Shown here piece by piece: positions 7,815 to 15,135 of a stretch of 34,022 nucleotides of DNA. Numbering within the stretch: the first letter of the stretch is position 1; every line of letters begins with the position of its first letter. The DNA comes from Clostridia bacterium (GTDB lineage: Bacteria; Bacillota; Clostridia; Oscillospirales; CAG-272). A program made the position numbers and the translations under genes. The stretch covers positions 1-34,022 of the forward strand of contig JAFQMP010000062.1 in the NCBI GenBank assembly GCA_017396225.1, written 5' to 3'. Under the pieces are notes generated by a model. It made no database searches. It saw nothing but the letters and a program-made list of their open reading frames with translations, and was not told the origin of the DNA.

Positions 7815-10226
7815 ATGCGTTACAATGCCGAAACGGCAGCCGTAGAGCTTTCGGTGCGTGAGCTCTGCCTGTCAGCACACAAAAGCGGCAGCATTGATGC
7901 ACGCCGTCCCCGCCGCCCCCTTGATGCTATGGCAAAGGGCAGTGAAGCGCACCGCAGGCTGCAATCAGGGCGCGGCCCTCACTATAAAAGTGAGGTGCCA
8001 CTCACCAATACCACGCTTTTTGAGGGGCTTTATTATACCGTCACAGGGCGTGCCGACGGCATTACCGATGACGGCAAGTCGGTCACGGTGGAGGAAATCA
8101 AAACAGGGCGCGGGCGTGTGTCGGCAAGGGACGATGCCTATTCGCAGCTCCGTTGCTACGCTTATTTTATTGCCGAGGCAAGGCGCCTTTCCGAGATTAC
8201 GCTCGTGCTGCGCGTTCTTGATACCGAGAGCGACACCGTGCGCGATATGCGCACCGTGGCAACCCTGTCGGAGCTGCGGGAATTTTATTTCTCGCTCCTT
8301 TCCCGCGTGTCCTTTTTTGCCAAATTGGAGGCAGAGCGCGTGACGGCGCGTATCCCCTCGGTGTGGAGCATCAAATTCCCCTACGACAATCCGCGCGAGG
8401 GGCAGACCGAGCTTGCCGAGCGCGTGTTCCGTGCCGTCAGGCGGGGGGAGCGCTTGTTCGCAGGTGCGCCCACAGGCATCGGCAAAACGATGTCCACCCT
8501 CTATCCCGCTGTCAAGGCGCTGGGGGAGGGATATGTCGACCGCATCTTTTACCTGACCGCGCGCGCCAGCGTCAGGCGCGAGGCGTATGCTGCCGCAGGC
8601 AGAATTTTTGCGGAGGGCGCCAATCTCCGCACCGTGGTGCTTTACGCCAAGGAGCAGCTATGCCCCAACGAAGGGGGCTGTAAGCGCGGTGCGGTATCGC
8701 GCTGTAATCCCGATGAATGTCCTTATGCAAGGGGGTATTATGACCGCGTGGACGCGGCACTTGCCGAGCTGGTTGCCTCGGGCAACGGCTTTCCGCGCGT
8801 GACGCTTCTCAAAATGGCGGAAAAGCACCGCATCTGCCCCTATGAGCTGTCGCTTGACCTCTCGGAGCTTTGCGAAATCATCATTTGCGATTATAACTAC
8901 GTCTTTGACCCCCACGTCTATCTGCGCCGTTACTTTGACCGCGAGGAGGGTGAGGGCGGGGAATATGTCTTTTTGGTGGACGAGGCGCATAACCTGCCCG
9001 ACCGCGCGAGGGATATGTACTCGGCGGAGCTGGCTGTCGCCCCCTTTGAGGCGGTCTATGCCCGTGTGGACCCCGTGGCAGATGCCAAGCTGGAAACCGA
9101 CCTCGGCGGCTTTCTTTTGTATCTGCGCCGCCTTTCGGAGCTTTGCACCGAGAACCGCGTGAAGCACGAGGACGGCACCGAGAGTGGCTACTATCTCAAC
9201 CGCGCACCCTTTGAAAGGCTGAGCGATATGGCAGACAGCTGCCGCAAGGCAATTGACGTCATCACACGCACCCTGCCCGACCACCCGCTGGCGGGCGAGC
9301 TTGCCGAGCTGTCGGGCACCCTCAGGCGCTTTGTGTCAATCGGGGAGCATTATGACAGCCATTTTCTGACCTATGCGGAGCTTTGTCATGGGCAGTTTTC
9401 GGTCAAGGCCTATTGCCTTGACCCCGCAGGCGTATTGCATGTTGCCGCCGCGCGTGCGCGTGCCGCCGTCTATTTCTCGGCAACCCTCACACCGCTTGAT
9501 TATTTTGCCGATGTGCTCGGCGGCGGAAAAAAGGCAACCACCCTCTCCTTGCCCTCGCCCTATGACCCCGAAAATCTTTGCCTGACGGTGGTGCCCACCG
9601 TCAGCACACGCTTTGAGGACAGGGAGAAATCCTACAAGCGTGTGGCGGCGTATATCGCGGCAGCGGTCAGCGGCAGGGCGGGGAATTATATGGTTTATTT
9701 CCCCTCGTATGAGTATCTTACCGAGGTCAGGCAGCGCTTTGCCGCGCGTTACCCCGATGTCACCTGTATCGTACAGCGGCAGGGCATGACCGCAAGAGAA
9801 CGCGAGGAATTTCTTTCTGCCTTTGTCGCCGATGAGGGGCATCTGCGCGTCGGCTTTGCCGTGCTTGGCGGCAGCTTTTCCGAGGGCGTTGACCTTCCGG
9901 GCAGCCGTCTGATTGGTACAATCGTGGTCGGCGTGGGTATCCCCGGGCTTTCCAACGAAAGGAATATCCTGCGCGACTACTATGAAAACAAGTGCGAGCA
10001 GGGCTATCATTACGCCTATACCTACCCCGGTATGAACCGCGTGCTGCAGGCGGCGGGACGCGTCATTCGCCGCGAGGAGGATACAGGCATCGTGGTGCTG
10101 ATTGACAGCCGCTACGCCGAGGAGCCCTATCTCCACCTCTATCCGCCACACTGGCAGGGAATGGTGGCGGCAGGCGACGTGCAATCGCTTGCGCACCGTG
10201 TGCGCGCTTTCTGGGAAAGGAAATAA
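7815..10226 (+). CDS. PD-(D/E)XK nuclease / XPD-DinG-like Fe-S helicase fusion
   Basis: The 803-residue protein joins two activities. The N-terminal ~200 residues form a RecB/Cas4-like nuclease domain: GRADGI with Asp81, then EEIKTG with Glu94-x-Lys96, and an upstream His46 in GSEAHRRL. The rest is a superfamily 2 helicase of the XPD/DinG type. Walker A is APTGIGKT (Lys224), the Walker B DEAH box is at 389-392, and motif VI is QAAGRVIRR at 745-753. Between motifs I and II are Cys283, Cys289, Cys297, Cys302 and Cys341, consistent with the 4Fe-4S domain of this class. Such proteins act in DNA repair or recombination, processing flaps or damaged forks; the layout recalls Dna2 functionally but is built on a different helicase. 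AAAGGGG lies seven bases before the ATG. No clear terminator follows. Confidence 0.9.
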   Translation: MRYNAETAAVELSVRELCLSAHKSGSIDARRPRRPLDAMAKGSEAHRRLQSGRGPHYKSEVPLTNTTLFEGLYYTVTGRADGITDDGKSVTVEEIKTGRGRVSARDDAYSQLRCYAYFIAEARRLSEITLVLRVLDTESDTVRDMRTVATLSELREFYFSLLSRVSFFAKLEAERVTARIPSVWSIKFPYDNPREGQTELAERVFRAVRRGERLFAGAPTGIGKTMSTLYPAVKALGEGYVDRIFYLTARASVRREAYAAAGRIFAEGANLRTVVLYAKEQLCPNEGGCKRGAVSRCNPDECPYARGYYDRVDAALAELVASGNGFPRVTLLKMAEKHRICPYELSLDLSELCEIIICDYNYVFDPHVYLRRYFDREEGEGGEYVFLVDEAHNLPDRARDMYSAELAVAPFEAVYARVDPVADAKLETDLGGFLLYLRRLSELCTENRVKHEDGTESGYYLNRAPFERLSDMADSCRKAIDVITRTLPDHPLAGELAELSGTLRRFVSIGEHYDSHFLTYAELCHGQFSVKAYCLDPAGVLHVAAARARAAVYFSATLTPLDYFADVLGGGKKATTLSLPSPYDPENLCLTVVPTVSTRFEDREKSYKRVAAYIAAAVSGRAGNYMVYFPSYEYLTEVRQRFAARYPDVTCIVQRQGMTAREREEFLSAFVADEGHLRVGFAVLGGSFSEGVDLPGSRLIGTIVVGVGIPGLSNERNILRDYYENKCEQGYHYAYTYPGMNRVLQAAGRVIRREEDTGIVVLIDSRYAEEPYLHLYPPHWQGMVAAGDVQSLAHRVRAFWERK

Positions 10227-10264
10227 TTTTATCATAAAAAATAATGGCAAAATGCAATTTTCGC

Positions 10265-10293
10265 TTGCAATTCTTGCGTAAATATGCTATAAT
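10265..10293 (+). promoter_or_regulatory. Sigma-A promoter of the aminotransferase gene
   Basis: TTGCAA (10265-10270), a 17-nt spacer and a perfect TATAAT (10288-10293) are followed by a roughly 75-nt leader before the ATG at 10373. I see no riboswitch in the leader. Confidence 0.82.
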
Positions 10294-10372
10294 ATTTGGC
10301 AGTTAGGGCGATTTTTGCAACTTTTGCAAGTAAAATTTGCGGAAAAGTCCGTTTTAGAAAAGGAGTATCATC

Positions 10373-11656
10373 ATGAATTACACGCAAATGAGCGCGGCTG
10401 ACCTCAAAAAGGAGCTTGCCGCACTGACCGCACAATACGAGGCATATTGCAAGAAGGGTCTTTCCCTTGACCTTTCCCGCGGCAAACCCGGCAGCAAGCA
10501 GATTGACCTTTTGACCGATATGCTCACCTGCCTGAAAACCCCTGCAGATTGCCGTTCCGAAAACGGCTTTGACAACCGTAACTACGGCGTGCTTGACGGT
10601 ATTCCCGAGGCAAAGAAGCTCTTTGCTGACCTGCTTGACCTGCCTGCCGCAAACATCATTGTCGGCGGTAACTCCTCCCTCAACCTGATGTATGATGCGA
10701 TGGCACGCGCCATGCTCTACGGCGTTGTCGGCAGCGTGCGTCCCTGGGTTAAGGAGGAAAAGGTCAAGTTCCTTTGCCCCGTTCCCGGCTACGACCGTCA
10801 CTTCGGCGTTTGCCAGTCCCTCGGCATTGAGATGATTAACGTGCCGATGCTCCCCACGGGTCCCGATATGGATATGGTTGAGGCACTGGTTGCCGACCCC
10901 TCCGTCAAGGGCATCTGGTGCAACCCCAAGTACTCCAATCCCGACGGCATCACCTACTCTGATGAAACCGTGCGCCGCCTTGCCGCTATGAAAACCGCGG
11001 CACCCGACTTCCGTATTTTCTGGGATAACGCATACGTGGTACACGACCTCTATATGGCAGAGGGCAACGATACCCTTGCCGATATCTTCGCTGCCTGCCG
11101 CGAGTACGGCACCGAGGACCGCGTGTTCTACTTCGCCTCCACCTCTAAGATTTCCTTCCCCGGCGCAGGCGTTGCAATTATCGCCGCATCTGATGCCAAC
11201 GTAAAGCAGATTAAGTCGATTATGGGCTCTCAGACCATTGGCTTTGATAAGCTTAACCAGATTCGCCACGTCCGTTACTTCAAGACCGCAGAGAATATGC
11301 TGGCGCACATGAAGGTGCTTGCCGACATTATCCGCCCCAAGTTTGAAACCGTTGACCGTATCCTCACCGAGGACCTCGGCGGCACCGGTACGGCACGCTG
11401 GACCTCTCCCCGCGGCGGCTACTTCATCAGCCTTTACACGATGAACGGCTGCGCAAAGCGCGCCTTCGCACTCTGCAAGGCAGCAGGCGTTACCCTCACC
11501 ACCGTCGGTGCAACCTACCCCTACGGCGTGGACCCCGACGACAGCAATATCCGCATCGCGCCCACCTACCCCTCCGACGAGGATTTGGAGTCCGCTATGC
11601 ACGTCCTCACCCTCTGCGTGAAGATTGCAGCGCTTGAAAAGCTGCTTGCAGCATAA
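10373..11656 (+). CDS. PLP-dependent aminotransferase, class Ic aspartate aminotransferase type
   Basis: The 427-residue enzyme belongs to the aminotransferase subgroup related to the Corynebacterium aspartate aminotransferase (subgroup Ic). These typically interconvert aspartate and 2-oxoglutarate with oxaloacetate and glutamate in the cytoplasm. The pyridoxal phosphate lysine is Lys259 in [22 protein letters not shown] carries the conserved Asn-Pro region, [10 protein letters not shown] the conserved Asp-Asn-x-Tyr, and SRGKPG the N-terminal substrate loop. AAAGGAG stands seven bases before the ATG. The gene has its own promoter and terminator and so is a single-gene transcript. Confidence 0.9.
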   Translation: MNYTQMSAADLKKELAALTAQYEAYCKKGLSLDLSRGKPGSKQIDLLTDMLTCLKTPADCRSENGFDNRNYGVLDGIPEAKKLFADLLDLPAANIIVGGNSSLNLMYDAMARAMLYGVVGSVRPWVKEEKVKFLCPVPGYDRHFGVCQSLGIEMINVPMLPTGPDMDMVEALVADPSVKGIWCNPKYSNPDGITYSDETVRRLAAMKTAAPDFRIFWDNAYVVHDLYMAEGNDTLADIFAACREYGTEDRVFYFASTSKISFPGAGVAIIAASDANVKQIKSIMGSQTIGFDKLNQIRHVRYFKTAENMLAHMKVLADIIRPKFETVDRILTEDLGGTGTARWTSPRGGYFISLYTMNGCAKRAFALCKAAGVTLTTVGATYPYGVDPDDSNIRIAPTYPSDEDLESAMHVLTLCVKIAALEKLLAA

Positions 11657-11664
11657 TAATCCAT

Positions 11665-11693
11665 AAAAGGGCTACCGTGCGGTAGCCCTTTTT
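11665..11693 (+). terminator. Rho-independent terminator of the aminotransferase gene
   Basis: A 12-bp stem (arms 11665-11676 and 11681-11692, core GGGCTACC) with loop GTGC ends in a run of T residues, eight bases beyond the stop codon. Confidence 0.9.
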
Positions 11694-11723
11694 CGCAAAA
11701 AGCAACCCCACCAAGGAGCACCG

Positions 11724-12695
11724 ATGAAGCAGGGAACACAAAGAGAAACAAACCCCTTTCCTTATTCCGATACGAATAAGCGCTATCATACCTATGAATA
11801 TTATCTGCGCCACACCTTTGGCGGCAGAGTTGCCAAAATCTCGCTTGATGCGGGCTTTACCTGCCCGAATATTGACGGCAGGTGCGGCAGGGGCGGCTGC
11901 ATCTATTGCTCGGCACGCGGCAGCGGCGATTTTGCCGCCGATGCATCGCTTTCAATCGCCGCGCAGTATGCGGCTGGCAGAGCGCTTGTGTCGGCAAAGT
12001 GGCAGCCTTCGGGCTATATATCGTATTTCCAGGCGCATACCAACACCTACGCACCTGTGGAAAAATTAAGGGCGCTTTTTGAGGAGGCGATTTCCCTGCC
12101 CGATGCGGTGGGATTGTCTGTTGCCACCCGTGCCGACTGCCTGCCCGATGAGGTGATTGATTTGCTGGCCGAGCTCTCGGTTTGTACCCACCTGACCGTG
12201 GAGCTGGGGCTGCAAAGCACGAATGACGAAACCGCCCTGCGCATTAATCGCGGGCATACCCTTGTTACCTTTCTTGATGCGTGGCAGCGCTTGCGCGCCC
12301 GCGCACCGCGTGTGCGACTTGCCGTCCACCTGATGCTGGGGCTCCCTGCGGAAACCCCCGCTATGATGCTGGAAAGTGTCCGCAGGGTCGCCGCCCTCAG
12401 GCCCGATGAGATGAAGCTCCACGCCCTGTACGTGACCGCCGATGCCCCGCTTGCCGCCGACTATCTGGCAGGAAAATATGCGCCGATTGACGAGGGCGTT
12501 TACGTGGACACCGTGGTCAAGGCTCTGGAGCTGTTGCCCCCCACCACCGTGGTGTCGCGCCTGACGGGCGACGCCCCCCGAGGAACCCTGCTTGCCCCCG
12601 CATTTTCCGCGCGCAAGCGCGAGGTGCTGGCGCTTATTGACAGGGAATTGTTTGCGCGGCGCACGTGGCAGGGTAAGCACTATCAGGACACGTGA
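11724..12695 (+). CDS. ytqA: TIGR01212-family radical SAM protein (YtqA-like)
   Basis: The 323-residue protein starts NPFPYSDTNKRYHTYEYYLR after a short leader, the family's signature N-terminus. The cluster-binding cysteines lie in CPNIDGRCGRGGCIYC (C47, C59 and C62, with an extra C54), followed by SARGSGDF. This is the usual layout of the YtqA/YhcC family. From memory and not checked, recent work links Bacillus YtqA to wobble-uridine tRNA modification (proposed name MnmL), usually beside a methyltransferase YtqB; no ytqB neighbour is present here. AAGGAG sits five bases before the ATG. No promoter is obvious between the preceding terminator and the start, so transcription may come from read-through or a weak promoter. 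Confidence 0.9.
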   Translation: MKQGTQRETNPFPYSDTNKRYHTYEYYLRHTFGGRVAKISLDAGFTCPNIDGRCGRGGCIYCSARGSGDFAADASLSIAAQYAAGRALVSAKWQPSGYISYFQAHTNTYAPVEKLRALFEEAISLPDAVGLSVATRADCLPDEVIDLLAELSVCTHLTVELGLQSTNDETALRINRGHTLVTFLDAWQRLRARAPRVRLAVHLMLGLPAETPAMMLESVRRVAALRPDEMKLHALYVTADAPLAADYLAGKYAPIDEGVYVDTVVKALELLPPTTVVSRLTGDAPRGTLLAPAFSARKREVLALIDRELFARRTWQGKHYQDT

Positions 12696-12729
12696 AAAGC
12701 GGTACCGTTTTCAAAGTAAACAGAGAGTC

Positions 12730-12760
12730 AGGAGCAGCCTGCGCGGCTGCTCCTTTTTTT
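12730..12760 (+). terminator. Rho-independent terminator after the radical SAM gene
   Basis: A 10-bp stem (arms 12730-12739 and 12745-12754, AGGAGCAGCC) with a 5-nt loop is followed by seven T residues. It separates this gene from the dcw cluster. Confidence 0.9.
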
Positions 12761-12854
12761 GTCCTTTTTTACCACCTACCGCGTTTTTATATAAAATAGG
12801 GGAATTTTTTTCGCAAAAAAGTGAAAATTTTGCAAAAAAAGTTGGTGGAAGGGG

Positions 12855-12884
12855 TTGACAAATGGGAAGAAAATGTTGTAAAAT
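12855..12884 (+). promoter_or_regulatory. Sigma-A promoter of the dcw operon (Pmra)
   Basis: A perfect TTGACA (12855-12860), an 18-nt spacer and TAAAAT (12879-12884) precede mraZ. The region just upstream (12785-12840) is strongly A/T-rich and could serve as an UP-like element. Transcription would start near 12891, giving a leader of about 70 nt. Confidence 0.8.
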
Positions 12885-12908
12885 AGGGTCAAGTGGGAAG
12901 AAATGGTA
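12884..12908 (+). promoter_or_regulatory. Candidate MraZ operator (10-nt-period TGGGN-like boxes)
   Basis: TAGGG (12884), TGGGA (12894) and TGGTA (12904) are spaced exactly ten bases apart. This fits the known MraZ target of TGGGN boxes with 5-nt spacers. They begin at the last base of the -10 box and cover the expected start site, where a bound MraZ could repress its own operon. Further TGGGA copies are at 12863 and 12945. Confidence 0.5.
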
Positions 12909-12963
12909 TAAAATGTTAAGCCGTGGAAACCACATACCAGTCAATGGGAAGGAGGAACGCAGT

Positions 12964-13407
12964 ATGCTTTTGGGCGAGTATCATCACTCTCTTGACGCCA
13001 AGAATCGCGTTTCCATTCCCGCAAAATTCCGCGATGAGCTTGGTGACAGGTTCATTATCGTGCGCAATATCCGCAAGTCCTGCCTTTGCGTTTACTCCGC
13101 AGAGGAATGGGCAAAATACGTGGAGAAGTGCAAGCAGATGCCCGTCAAGGTGGTAGAAAGGGCGTTTGAGTTTTACTACCACGGTGCTATCAACGGCACG
13201 CCCGACTCGCTCGGCCGTGTGCTGATGTCCGCCACCCTGCTCGCGCACGCAGAAATCAGCGTGACACCCGATGAAGGGAACCGCAGCATGGTTTTCGTCG
13301 GCTGTGGCGATTACGGTGAAATCTGGTCGGAGGAGAATTACAGCCGTCATATGGCTGCGCTTGATATTGATGCACTCCGTCAGGCACTTGAGGAGTTCGG
13401 ACTTTAA
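12964..13407 (+). CDS. mraZ: Transcriptional regulator MraZ
   Basis: The 147-residue protein is the DNA-binding regulator that opens most dcw clusters. It has the two expected AbrB-like half-domains, each with the DxxxR signature: DAKNR at residues 11-15 and DSLGR at 81-85. The start MLLGEYHHSLDAKNRVSIPAKF is typical, though written here as a whole only for its first part's match. The frame is open further upstream to 12862, but AAGGAGG (12949-12955) lies eight bases before the ATG at 12964, which fixes the start. Its stop codon shares one base with the rsmH ATG (TAATG), indicating translational coupling. Confidence 0.96.
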   Translation: MLLGEYHHSLDAKNRVSIPAKFRDELGDRFIIVRNIRKSCLCVYSAEEWAKYVEKCKQMPVKVVERAFEFYYHGAINGTPDSLGRVLMSATLLAHAEISVTPDEGNRSMVFVGCGDYGEIWSEENYSRHMAALDIDALRQALEEFGL

Positions 13408-14345
13408 TGGCAAGTGAATTTTCGCACCGCTCGGTGCTGCTTGAGGAATGTATTGAAGCCCTCGCCATTCAGGCGGACGGCATTTATGTGGACGGCACCG
13501 CAGGCGGTGGCGGACACTCCCTTGAAATTGCAAAAAGACTGTCGGGCGGCAGACTTGTCGCCATTGACCGTGACGATGCGGCGATTGCCGCAGCGACAGC
13601 GCGACTTTCCCCCTTTTCAGAGCGCGCAACGGTTTACCGCAGTAATTTTTCGGGCCTCGCCCACGTGCTTGACGACCTCGGCATTGAAAGGATTGACGGT
13701 CTGCTCTTAGACCTTGGCTGCTCCTCGCATCAGTTTGATGTGGCGGAGCGCGGCTTTGGCTACATGCAGGACGCGCCCCTTGATATGCGTATGGACCGCC
13801 GCAGCGAGAAATCGGCTTATACGGTGGTCAACACCTACACCGAGGAGGCGCTCAAGCACATTCTCTTCACCTATGGTGAAGAAAGGTTCTCCGCACGTAT
13901 CGCGAAAAACATTGTGGCATCGCGTGAGAAAAAGCCCATTGAAACCACGGGCGAGCTTGTGGAGATTATCAAGGCATCAATCCCTGCCGCGGCCTGCCGC
14001 GAGGGCGGACACCCTGCAAAGAGAAGCTTTCAGGCAATCCGCATCGAGGTTAACGGAGAGCTTGATGCCATCGCACCGACAATCAAGGACGCAGTGGCGC
14101 GTATGAACAAGGGTGGGCGCATCGCCATTATCACCTTCCATTCGCTTGAGGACCGCATTGTGAAGCAAACCTTCGGAGAGCTTGCAAGCGGCTGCACCTG
14201 TCCGCGCACACTCCCCCTTTGTGTCTGCGGCAAAAGCCCGAAAATCAGGCTTGTGAGCAAAAAACCGATTCTCCCCTCAGAAAAGGAGCTTGCGGAAAAT
14301 TCGCGCGCGAGGAGCGCAAAGCTCCGCATAGCGGAGAAGCTTTAA
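13407..14345 (+). CDS. rsmH: 16S rRNA m4C1402 methyltransferase RsmH (MraW)
   Basis: The 312-residue SAM-dependent enzyme methylates N4 of C1402 in the ribosomal P site. GTAGGGGHS at residues 30-38 is its SAM-binding loop. LLLDLGCSSHQFD, the ITFHSLEDRIVK region and the C-terminal ENSRARSAKLR stretch are family hallmarks. The length is normal. The ATG overlaps the mraZ stop by one base, with GAGGAG inside the end of mraZ, so its translation probably depends on mraZ translation. Confidence 0.97.
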   Translation: MASEFSHRSVLLEECIEALAIQADGIYVDGTAGGGGHSLEIAKRLSGGRLVAIDRDDAAIAAATARLSPFSERATVYRSNFSGLAHVLDDLGIERIDGLLLDLGCSSHQFDVAERGFGYMQDAPLDMRMDRRSEKSAYTVVNTYTEEALKHILFTYGEERFSARIAKNIVASREKKPIETTGELVEIIKASIPAAACREGGHPAKRSFQAIRIEVNGELDAIAPTIKDAVARMNKGGRIAIITFHSLEDRIVKQTFGELASGCTCPRTLPLCVCGKSPKIRLVSKKPILPSEKELAENSRARSAKLRIAEKL

Positions 14346-14373
14346 GAAATTTACAGTAAAGGAGGCTGCCATC

Positions 14374-15039
14374 ATGTACGGAACTGAGGTTTATGACAAG
14401 GTCTATTTCCGTGACGACTATCAAAGGCAGTTTGAGGCATTCCGTGACCGCTACCACGGCCGCGTACAGCAGGCGCTGGCGACTCGCCCCGTCGATGCTG
14501 CACCGATGCCGAATGCCACGACGTTTATCGAATTGCATGAGCTCGACGATGGCGGCGTAACCATCGCATCTTCGGGTGATTTCCTGGAATATTTCAACCG
14601 CCGTTACGGCGGTCGTGACCGCATTGGTGCCTGCCGCACGGCACTTGCCACCGCCGCACAGAAGGCAGAGAAGACCGTGGCGACCCGCACGCGCACTGAT
14701 GTGGCAGCAGGCGGCGAAATTGCTTGCCGTATGCGCTTTTCCCGCAGTCATCTCGTCTTTGTCAACGTGATTTTTACGTTGATTCTAATCTTTTCGCTCC
14801 TTTTGCTCGGTGCATCGGGTGTGATGCTCCGCAACAGCGAAAGGGCACTTGCCGATGCTGAGGCGGAGGCGGTGTATCTGGAAACCGCCAGCACCGCAGC
14901 CTTCAACAGCGATGCCTCATCTGTCGGGGTCAATGCCGATTATCTCTCCTATGAGAGAGCGCACACCGCCACCGCCTATGAGGTGGAGGAGGAAAGCCTC
15001 TGGCAGATGCTGCAAAACGCCTTTTCCTATCTTTGGTAA
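14374..15039 (+). CDS. Single-pass membrane protein in the ftsL position
   Basis: The 221-residue protein has a cytoplasmic N-terminal part of about 125 residues, one membrane segment at about 127-151 (FVNVIFTLILIFSLLLL core), and an extracytoplasmic tail of about 70 residues. Its place between rsmH and the class B PBP gene is that of ftsL, and the orientation fits. FtsL usually has a short cytoplasmic tail and a clear coiled coil after the membrane segment. Here the N-terminal part is long and only a weak Ala/Glu-rich helix (residues ~153-175) follows. I infer a divergent FtsL-like divisome component, without recognisable sequence similarity. AAAGGAGG is eight bases before the ATG. Confidence 0.75.
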   Translation: MYGTEVYDKVYFRDDYQRQFEAFRDRYHGRVQQALATRPVDAAPMPNATTFIELHELDDGGVTIASSGDFLEYFNRRYGGRDRIGACRTALATAAQKAEKTVATRTRTDVAAGGEIACRMRFSRSHLVFVNVIFTLILIFSLLLLGASGVMLRNSERALADAEAEAVYLETASTAAFNSDASSVGVNADYLSYERAHTATAYEVEEESLWQMLQNAFSYLW

Positions 15040-15073
15040 TGGTCTAATCAAATATGCCCCTGCATAGAATGTG

Positions 15074-15118
15074 ATGCGCGGCGAGAACCGTGAAAAGCGG
15101 ATTTCGCTGCGCATTTTT
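15074..15118 (+). promoter_or_regulatory. Terminator-like hairpin (possible attenuator) before the PBP gene
   Basis: Arms 15074-15086 (ATGCGCGGCGAGA) and 15102-15114 (TTTCGCTGCGCAT) pair over 13 bp as RNA, including two G-U pairs, with a 15-nt loop. A T-run (15114-15118) and further T-rich sequence follow. It lies 34 nt after the ftsL-position gene and just before the PBP gene, so it could reduce or regulate read-through inside the dcw operon. I see no promoter between it and the PBP start. Confidence 0.55.
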
Positions 15119-15135
15119 CTTTGCGGGGGTTTTTT

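Noticed and set aside
12778..12842. A/T-rich stretch with short A and T runs before the dcw promoter, considered as an extra terminator or small RNA
   Set aside because: No GC-rich stem is present; it is better explained as promoter-upstream A/T-rich sequence.
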